A stretch of 55,551 bases of DNA from Acidovorax defluvii (GTDB lineage Bacteria; Pseudomonadota; Gammaproteobacteria; Burkholderiales; Burkholderiaceae_C): assembly GCA_003268905.1 (NCBI GenBank), contig QLTU01000025.1, positions 1 through 55,551 of the forward strand, written 5' to 3'. A program made the position numbers and the translations under genes. The notes under the pieces are model-generated. The model made no database searches and had not been told where the DNA came from. It saw nothing but the letters and a program-made list of their open reading frames with translations. Shown here piece by piece: positions 50,441-55,551 of this stretch. The number at the start of each line of letters is the position of its first letter. Position 1 is the stretch's first letter.

Positions 50441-50755
50441 ATGAAGTTGAGCACCGAGCAGATGGCCACCGGCCGCGAGCGCTTTCTTGATGCGCACCCC
50501 CAGGTCAAGTCCCAGGTACTTTCGGTGTCTCAGGCTGTGGCAGACGCCTTGGGTGTCGAGCTGGCAGAGATCCACCAATCGGATACTGACAAGGCCATCG
50601 CTGAGAAGGCAGAACAGGCGGGCGAGGACGCCGATGACTATTTCCTGCGCTACGCACTGGACAGCGAGGAAGAGCGCCAGGAATTCATTCAGGCCCGCCG
50701 AGACCAGGCACTGCGAGCCATCGGCTTGGCGTGGCATGACACGAGAGAGAAATGA
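50441..50755 (+). CDS. Unknown 104-residue acidic helical protein
   Basis: It starts at ATG 50441 after a GAGGAG site, 32 bases past the toxin gene. It is helical and very acidic (KAEQAGEDADDYFLRYALDS, then EEERQEFIQARRDQALR). No family is known. It may belong to the AbiE-like operon. Confidence 0.6.
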   Translation: MKLSTEQMATGRERFLDAHPQVKSQVLSVSQAVADALGVELAEIHQSDTDKAIAEKAEQAGEDADDYFLRYALDSEEERQEFIQARRDQALRAIGLAWHDTREK

Positions 50756-50972
50756 AATGTTGACCACCCATAGACGGTGACCATTCCTCCTGAAAGCGTT
50801 GCCCAGCTTCACTTTTCAGTCCGTATACATGACCTTGATAGTCGGTGTTTTCGGTTGTCATCCTGCACTGTGAGGTTCACCAATGCTCCACGAGATTGCC
50901 CCCAATCGTGGCCGTGGACGAGAGTGCCGGCACGATCCAGATCCTGCGCCCCCCTACCCATGTGCTTTGCCA

Positions 50973-51190
50973 CCGCTGGTGAAAGAACGGGCGAGGCCAA
51001 GGGGCCGTTCATGCTTGCCTCCACCCACTGGCTTCGCCACACCTATGCGCACAAGGCGCTAGAAGAGGGAAATCTCAGCGTGGTGCAAGGGCTGCTGGGC
51101 CACAAGAACATCAACACCACGGCCATCTACGTGAAAGCAGGTATGTCCGAGCGGATCAAGGTGGCGGAAAAGCTCAAGTCGAGCGTCTGA
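50973..51190 (+). pseudogene. Second copy of the recombinase 3' end
   Basis: 214 of these 218 bases match 47892-48105 at all but three positions. It encodes the last 70-odd residues of the recombinase, including HWLRHTYA and GLLGHKNINTTAIY, and ends with the equivalent stop. No 5' part is attached; the DNA just upstream (50756-50972) is unrelated. It may be a duplicated attachment segment or a recombination relic. Confidence 0.88.
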
Positions 51191-51257
51191 GGTCGCTGTA
51201 CGCGACAACGCTGATCGCATGCGGCTCGCTCCAGGCCAGCACGGATCGACTGTGCCT

Positions 51258-52763
51258 TCAAGCTTGCATTGCCTGCGCAAAATGGCCGGGGGGCAGCACC
51301 ATCCATTTCACCTCCAAATTAATGGCGAGTTCCTCCAGATGATCTGGGAGCTGCTTTTGCACCACCAGCACCGCCTTGACTTGGATCTCTGAGCCCGCAG
51401 GTTCGTGGATGAACGCCTGAGCGCGCATGACGGCCAGGTACTTCACGCACTGGTAGATGCCGCGTTCAAGGTCGTCGTCTCCCGACCGGATGGACTTGAC
51501 CTCGACGCCGACCCAACATGCCTGCGTTCGGAAGAATGCGTCCAGTCGATCACCCGACAGGAGCGGGTACTCCGTCTCTGCGAGGAGCGTGTTCTTCAGG
51601 TCGAACAGCTCCGGCCTGGCCAAGACATCGAGGCGCAGCTGCTTGTGCTCCTCGGACTCGCCTCCACCCCAGCCGTAGCGTTTGTCTGTGCCGTTTGCTG
51701 AATCGGGGACTGCCGGCGTCGCTGCGGAGCCAAGGCCCACACTTTCGAGGACCTGGAGCCATCGATCACCGTAGGCCAAGATGCGGTCGAATTCATCCCG
51801 CACCTTTGCCCGCTTCTCAGCCGGTGTCAGCGCCTCGAATCCGGGCCAGTAGTCCTTGACGCCATCGCTGGGGAGACCGGCTGTGGCCCCCGATTTGGCG
51901 ACCACAATGGAGGTGATGTGAGGGGGGCGAAGATCCTCAGGCCAATCGCGCGTGCCTGCTTCAACCAGACGGGTCACTTCACCCAGGACTTTTCCGGTCC
52001 CCTGAGCGTAGGCATTGCCATCGGCCTTCATGCGGCCCAGCATCTTGGCCACGTCGGAGTAGGTCAGAGGCTCGATGATTCCATCGGTCTGCCTGCGGAT
52101 GTGTTCTACCAGGTAGGGCAGCACGATGCGCGCGGCCTGCTCATTGGCGCGAAGCTCTGCGGCACCGTCAGCCCCCGCAGCAGGCGCAAGCAATGGGTTC
52201 CAGTCGGCACCGGGCACATTGCCAGTGGCATCCACCAATTCAAAGAGAGTCGCCGCATCGAGCGCATCAACGTCCGGGCTCCTCCAACGGTCCCGAAGCT
52301 CCTTTTCCAAGTTCAGGCGAACCCGTGGATCATCTGCGGCGCGTCCGAATTGAGGCTTCAGGGCATAGACATGATCGAGGTTGATGTGCTTCACATGGCG
52401 AGTCATGTTGGCGGGATCGTCACCAGACGCCACCGCGCGGAAGCCAAATACTGGCACGCGCGACTTCAGCGCTTCATTGATGGCCGCTTCTGCTTCGCGA
52501 CCCCGCTTGACCGCCCCGCCCTTCCACTTAATCGATTTCCCGCCGAGCATCACGAAGCTGCGGGCCCGGTTGTCGATGGGATCAACGACCTTTGCAATTT
52601 GGTCTTCCCAGACCGTGCAAACCAAAGCGCTCCGATCCGCCGTGAAGGCGACCCATGGTGTGTCGTTGCGAGCATTCCCAGAACCCCTGGCGTGGGTGTC
52701 GATTCCGCACGTCGCTATCCAGAACTCGTGCGTGTTGCGCGTTACCCTCTCTTTTGTACTCAC
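51258..52763 (-). CDS. PD-(D/E)XK nuclease-like protein (501 aa)
   Basis: GTG 52763 has a GGGAGG site. Residues 1-200 are an unassigned domain (FWIATCGIDTHARGS at the start, IKWKGGAVKRGREAE at about 80). The C-terminal 100 residues read LLSGDRLDAFF, then WVGVEVKSIRSGDDDLERG, then IYQCVKYLAVMR. The order D...E-V-K...Q-x-x-x-Y is the PD-(D/E)XK nuclease signature. It may be a restriction or defence nuclease. It lies alone between two recombinase 3'-end copies, in opposite orientation to them. Confidence 0.7.
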   Translation of the reverse strand: MSTKERVTRNTHEFWIATCGIDTHARGSGNARNDTPWVAFTADRSALVCTVWEDQIAKVVDPIDNRARSFVMLGGKSIKWKGGAVKRGREAEAAINEALKSRVPVFGFRAVASGDDPANMTRHVKHINLDHVYALKPQFGRAADDPRVRLNLEKELRDRWRSPDVDALDAATLFELVDATGNVPGADWNPLLAPAAGADGAAELRANEQAARIVLPYLVEHIRRQTDGIIEPLTYSDVAKMLGRMKADGNAYAQGTGKVLGEVTRLVEAGTRDWPEDLRPPHITSIVVAKSGATAGLPSDGVKDYWPGFEALTPAEKRAKVRDEFDRILAYGDRWLQVLESVGLGSAATPAVPDSANGTDKRYGWGGGESEEHKQLRLDVLARPELFDLKNTLLAETEYPLLSGDRLDAFFRTQACWVGVEVKSIRSGDDDLERGIYQCVKYLAVMRAQAFIHEPAGSEIQVKAVLVVQKQLPDHLEELAINLEVKWMVLPPGHFAQAMQA

Positions 52764-52870
52764 TCAAGCCTCCCGATCAATGCCAAGTCCAGGCTTTGGC
52801 CTGCAAACCACGGTGGTGATCCTATGCCAGAAAATTACTGGCCCCAGACGACAGAGGGTTACCCGCCGAC

Positions 52871-52918
52871 ATGTCCGAGCCGATCATTTTGGCAAACCAG
52901 CTCAAGTCGAGTGTTTGA
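52871..52918 (+). pseudogene. Third, decayed copy of the recombinase 3' end
   Basis: ATGTCCGAGCCGATC to the stop TGA encodes MSEPIILANQLKSSV, against MSERIKVAEKLKSSV at the end of the full recombinase. The following 75 bases resemble those after 48109 and include GGGCTCAACAGGGGCGTGA. Upstream similarity is lost. Confidence 0.65.
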
Positions 52919-53013
52919 GTTCAGACGCAGGTGCCACCCTGCGCACTGCTCAAAATTTCGGCATGGTACTTGGGCTCAACAGGGGCGTGATTTGCAAGCG
53001 CCTGAACGGGCAG

Positions 53014-53062
53014 TTATCCACAGATTTTGTTACCAACTCTTGGAGCAATAAGCTGTGGATAG
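53014..53062. promoter_or_regulatory. Inverted pair of DnaA-box-like sites
   Basis: TTATCCACA (53014-53022) is a perfect DnaA box, and TGTGGATAG (53054-53062) is an inverted one-mismatch copy. They lie directly at the end of the minus-strand recombinase. They could affect replication or be chance. Confidence 0.35.
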
Positions 53063-53070
53063 CCTAAGAC

Positions 53071-54156
53071 TCAGGCCGCTTCATCCGCAAACAGCGTGCG
53101 CTGCTTCACGAACACACCAGGCACCGATGGCTTGGGAAGATCGAGCGGCGACGCATCATCGCGGTCGTTTCGGATCTGCGCCCGGATCTCCTCTGGCAGA
53201 TGCCCAACCAGGTGAAAAAGGCTCTTGGCATTCTTGAGCCCCGCACGCTTCACAACCTCCGGCACCGGCACACCGTCATGGAGCCAGAACACCAGCCGAC
53301 TGTTGCGGATGATCTGGGGCCCCAAACGCGGTGGTGGCGGTTGCCCAGCCGCTGCAGCGGCGGCGATAAGGTGCTTGCGAACGAGCACCAAAAGGTTTTC
53401 GTCGGTCATCGCCCCGCCCCGCCGCGAGCTGAAAAGCACGTCGCCCTTGCAGTGGCCAACCGTTCTCGCACGGACAGACACCCACTCGTGCAAAGCGGAC
53501 AAAAGCTTTCCCTGCAGCGGTAGCTTGCGAGGCCAGTTCACATCCTCTCCGTCCACCTCCAGATAACCGCCCTTCCCTGTCCAGGGATCGCACAAGGTCA
53601 ACCGGTCAAGCGTGAGTCCACGCACCTCAGCGGGTGTGAGCCCCAGCTCGAACAAAACGAGCAACAGAGCACGGTTGCGCAGATCCAGCGGAGCTGCGTC
53701 CTCCTCTACGATGTCCAAGGCCTTCATGGCTTGCGTCCACACGCTCAGAGTCATGACCGCTCCGATGGGGTTTTCGGAAACGGGCTTTACGGCGAGCGCT
53801 GCCGCAGGGTTGCTTTCGATCCAGCCGTTGTCCACCGCGAAGGAGTAGATGCGATCAAGAAGCCGCCAGTAGCGGCGTTTCGTTATCTCGCTGACGCCTG
53901 CGTCCGTCTTGCGCTCTCTCACGCCATTGGAGAGGAAGTTGTCAACATCGACGGCGGTTACGTCCTGCCATTGGATCGAAGGCCTCGGCAAATCCTCGCC
54001 TTCGAGGAACTGCTGCCATGTGCTCCAAAAATGTCGATATGACTGCTCCCCCAGCACGATGGGCGCACGGTCGTCAGCACCGCTGTGGGCAAGCCACTGC
54101 TCAAGCAGTTGTTCCGCAGTGATGCTGGCCAAATCGGACATTTGAAGTTGAGTCAA
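53071..54156 (-). CDS. Tyrosine recombinase-like protein with degenerate active site
   Basis: This 361-residue protein starts at ATG 54156 (an internal ATG lies at 54141). An N-terminal SAM-like domain runs through YWRLLDRIYSFAVDNGWIE. The catalytic core has LLLVLFELGLTPAEVRGLTL with the first Arg. The HxxR box is replaced by PQIIRNSRL (Gln for His), and the His/Tyr box by AGLKNAKSLFHLVGHL with Phe where Tyr is expected. It may therefore bind DNA without cutting. It sits 1.3 kb from the right terminal repeat and has a nested dyad at its promoter. Confidence 0.75.
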   Translation of the reverse strand: MTQLQMSDLASITAEQLLEQWLAHSGADDRAPIVLGEQSYRHFWSTWQQFLEGEDLPRPSIQWQDVTAVDVDNFLSNGVRERKTDAGVSEITKRRYWRLLDRIYSFAVDNGWIESNPAAALAVKPVSENPIGAVMTLSVWTQAMKALDIVEEDAAPLDLRNRALLLVLFELGLTPAEVRGLTLDRLTLCDPWTGKGGYLEVDGEDVNWPRKLPLQGKLLSALHEWVSVRARTVGHCKGDVLFSSRRGGAMTDENLLVLVRKHLIAAAAAAGQPPPPRLGPQIIRNSRLVFWLHDGVPVPEVVKRAGLKNAKSLFHLVGHLPEEIRAQIRNDRDDASPLDLPKPSVPGVFVKQRTLFADEAA

Positions 54157-54198
54157 TCGAAGCTAATTCGATTGTAAATTAATTGTCCGATTTGGCCA
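54126..54198. promoter_or_regulatory. Nested perfect inverted repeats at the recombinase start
   Basis: The outer arms TGGCCAAATCGGACA (54126-54140) and TGTCCGATTTGGCCA (54184-54198) are perfect 15-mers. The inner arms CAATCGAA (54154-54161) and TTCGATTG (54167-54174) are perfect with a 5-base centre. Both have nearly the same centre (54162 and 54164). The left outer arm is inside the coding sequence. This could be an autoregulatory or recombination site. Confidence 0.8.
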
Positions 54199-54370
54199 AT
54201 ACAGAATTGCGATTCCGGAACCTATTCGAAAAACCCAATCTTCTGAAGTGGGTACTTATATTCGGGCAACTCCTTTTTTGGCCTACAACACTAGCCTGCA
54301 CAAAGAACCCTGCATGTAATCCAAATAGAAAATATTAGCAATTATGCCGGTCGCATCGCTGGAACTATGG

Positions 54371-54883
54371 TCACGAAATAAGAATATCCACGCGCCTGTC
54401 AGTCGAGCTTTTTGAAAGTACGCCACCACTTGAAACAATGTTGATGTTCGATTGCTTCGGAAAGTTGCGCTCCAGATAGATTGCAACGGACTGCGCCCGC
54501 TTGAGCCCAATATCTACATTTATCAAATGACTCCCCGGTTCGTCAGCGAATCCCACGATGGAAACGCTCGGTATACGGGATGTAGGCGAATTGGCCAGCG
54601 CGAGCGAAAACCGCTCCGTCAAGAGTTCTTTCTGCCCTGCCGTAAGCGCTACCCCGCCTGAATCAAAGTCATCCAGTGAAACCATTTCATGTGGAACAGC
54701 CTTTAACTCGTTGAGCCGGCGCTGCACGTCTACGAGGCTTTTTTGGACACCGGGAATTTCCCGAATGCTTGCTGCAACTTCCTCAACCAAATCTCCGAGG
54801 CCTATTCTCTTGGGCTCCGTGATAGGACCGGACGCACCCTGTGTGCTGAGAATCTTTCGAGTTTGTTCTTCTCCGCTCTGCAC
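54371..54883 (-). CDS. OmpA-like domain protein, apparently 5'-truncated
   Basis: The frame from GTG 54883 codes 170 residues. The C-terminal 95 residues match the OmpA peptidoglycan-binding fold: VSIVGFADEPGSHLINVDI (with the conserved Asp), GLKRAQSVAIYLERNF and a final SSTDRRVDILIS with the conserved arginine. Upstream in another frame the peptide VRAFASTLDRKVIDQK would join at ITPQAAVAAVEKASAE after a one-base shift at 54930-54935. The N-terminal membrane anchor is not seen in frame, so the gene looks frameshifted or truncated. Confidence 0.6.
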   Translation of the reverse strand: MQSGEEQTRKILSTQGASGPITEPKRIGLGDLVEEVAASIREIPGVQKSLVDVQRRLNELKAVPHEMVSLDDFDSGGVALTAGQKELLTERFSLALANSPTSRIPSVSIVGFADEPGSHLINVDIGLKRAQSVAIYLERNFPKQSNINIVSSGGVLSKSSTDRRVDILIS

Positions 54884-55187
54884 CTCGGCTGAAGCCTTTT
54901 CAACAGCAGCTACTGCGGCTTGAGGAGTGATTTCTGGTCAATCACCTTACGATCAAGGGTAGAGGCGAATGCGCGAACGCGAATCAAGCGAGAAACCTGA
55001 TTTGCGAAGCTCCAGTAGGTCTGGATGTTGGCCCTGATGCAGAAGCATCCGAGCCAGGGTGATCACCAAGGGCGTGAAATCATCGCCCTCCACTGCCCGT
55101 CCGATAGACAAGCTGCGCAGGAGTCTTCATCACAGCTCCTCATCAGGTGGCGAAGAGACCGAACGTAACGGGTTCCCGCTTGGCTTG
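54884..55187 (-). other. Decayed coding-like DNA near the right end
   Basis: Two minus-strand frames with protein character alternate here. One contains FTPLVITLARMLLHQGQHPD, the other NIQTYWSFANQVSRLIRV, each ending in a stop. This is what frameshifted genes look like. No intact gene can be assigned. Confidence 0.4.
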
Positions 55188-55448
55188 TCACAGGAGGTGC
55201 GACAGCAACGACGTGGTTGGCCAAGAGGCAAGAAAGTCTTGGAAAGAATCCTTGCGCATGCCCTTACTGCCCGCGCGCTCGATTGCGCCCTTGATGCTCA
55301 CAGCATCTGAGGTGAACTGGATGCTGAACTTGCCGCGCAGTTGGACATGCTCGGGGTTTGACGATTCAACGACCTCCACCCCAGTGGTGCGCTTGTGGTC
55401 GCTGAAAACCAAGATACCCAGCTGCATGCCCACCGGCAAGTTCCCCAT
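55188..55448 (-). CDS. Unknown 86-residue protein starting at the edge of the right terminal repeat
   Basis: ATG 55448 (or 55451) lies only 6-9 bases inside the terminal repeat, and the repeat's own GAGGAG (TIR bases 85-90) is placed about 10 bases upstream, as a ribosome site. The peptide reads MGNLPVGMQLGILVFSDHK and later FTSDAVSIKGAIERAGSKG. No family is recognised. The promoter would have to lie in the repeat itself. Confidence 0.4.
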   Translation of the reverse strand: MGNLPVGMQLGILVFSDHKRTTGVEVVESSNPEHVQLRGKFSIQFTSDAVSIKGAIERAGSKGMRKDSFQDFLASWPTTSLLSHLL

Positions 55449-55456
55449 CATGACAG

Positions 55457-55551
55457 GGGGTCTCCTCGTTTTCAGTGCAATAAGTGACGGTACGCAAAGC
55501 TAGCACTGGCGCGGGGGTGGTCTGGGTAGACCGTTGATTTCATTGACTTTC
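55457..55551 (-). repeat. Right terminal inverted repeat (95 bp, perfect)
   Basis: This is the exact reverse complement of 1-95, with the same internal hairpins. The last bases, CATTGACTTTC, mirror the first GAAAGTCAATG. Confidence 0.9.

Noticed and set aside
53014..53062. A second replication origin
   Set aside because: Only two DnaA-like boxes; no iterons, initiator gene or AT-rich unwinding region nearby.
1..55551. The whole window as one giant Tn7- or Tn3-type transposon
   Set aside because: The ends do not match these families, and an iteron origin with its initiator and a partition locus point to a replicon.
1..55551. tRNA or rRNA genes
   Set aside because: No cloverleaf with a CCA end or rRNA-like stretch was noticed on either strand.

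Overview
The window looks like a complete accessory replicon of a Burkholderiales-type betaproteobacterium. I infer this from the high-GC coding style, the TrfA-type replication initiator and the style of the accessory genes. I see no chromosomal housekeeping genes, rRNA or tRNA. The two ends are a perfect 95-bp inverted repeat (1-95 and 55457-55551). The sequence therefore reads either as a linear plasmid with terminal inverted repeats, possibly hairpin-ended, or as a circle opened at the centre of a 190-bp palindrome. The sequence alone cannot decide between these.

Layout. 0-5 kb: an H-NS-like silencer, two unknown minus-strand genes behind a strong operator-like dyad, small membrane peptides, a ProQ/FinO RNA chaperone and a HEPN-like/CBS protein. 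5.2-6.7 kb: an origin with about a dozen 17-18-bp iterons, a DnaA box and trfA. 6.8-11.5 kb: a zinc-finger protein, a ParB/Srx-like protein, hipBA and small genes. 11.5-17.4 kb: small proteins, an AAA+ ATPase and a very large unknown partner split by a frameshift in a G6 run. 17.5-23.5 kb: a RES-Xre toxin-antitoxin pair, a HEPN-like gene and an unknown operon interrupted by an IS21-family element with a 7-bp target duplication. 23.7-37.3 kb: umuDC, with umuC split by an 11.8-kb Tn554-like element. That element has three tyrosine recombinases and a TnpC-like protein, and it carries a Gabija (GajA-GajB) defence operon plus accessory genes. 37.5-45 kb: a 1.26-kb repeat-rich non-coding tract, a MobI-like gene, a centromere-like repeat cluster with parM and a ParR-like gene, a WGR-like protein, a lipoprotein and a three-gene unknown operon. 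45.2-54.2 kb: a short inverted-repeat element and a large tyrosine recombinase. The 3' end of that recombinase gene recurs twice downstream, delimiting two modules: an AbiE-like pair with a nuclease-like domain, and a PD-(D/E)XK protein. A second, catalytically degenerate recombinase follows, with nested dyads at its promoter. 54.2-55.5 kb: decayed OmpA-like sequence and the right terminal repeat.

How it works together. Maintenance comes from iteron/TrfA replication, ParM-type segregation and toxin-antitoxin addiction (HipBA, RES-Xre, AbiE-like). Most of the rest looks like host-phage conflict cargo brought in by recombinases: Gabija with neighbours, several HEPN-like proteins, nuclease-like genes and possibly the AAA+/large-protein pair. 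I see no relaxase, no conjugation machinery, no recognisable protelomerase and no terminal-protein gene.
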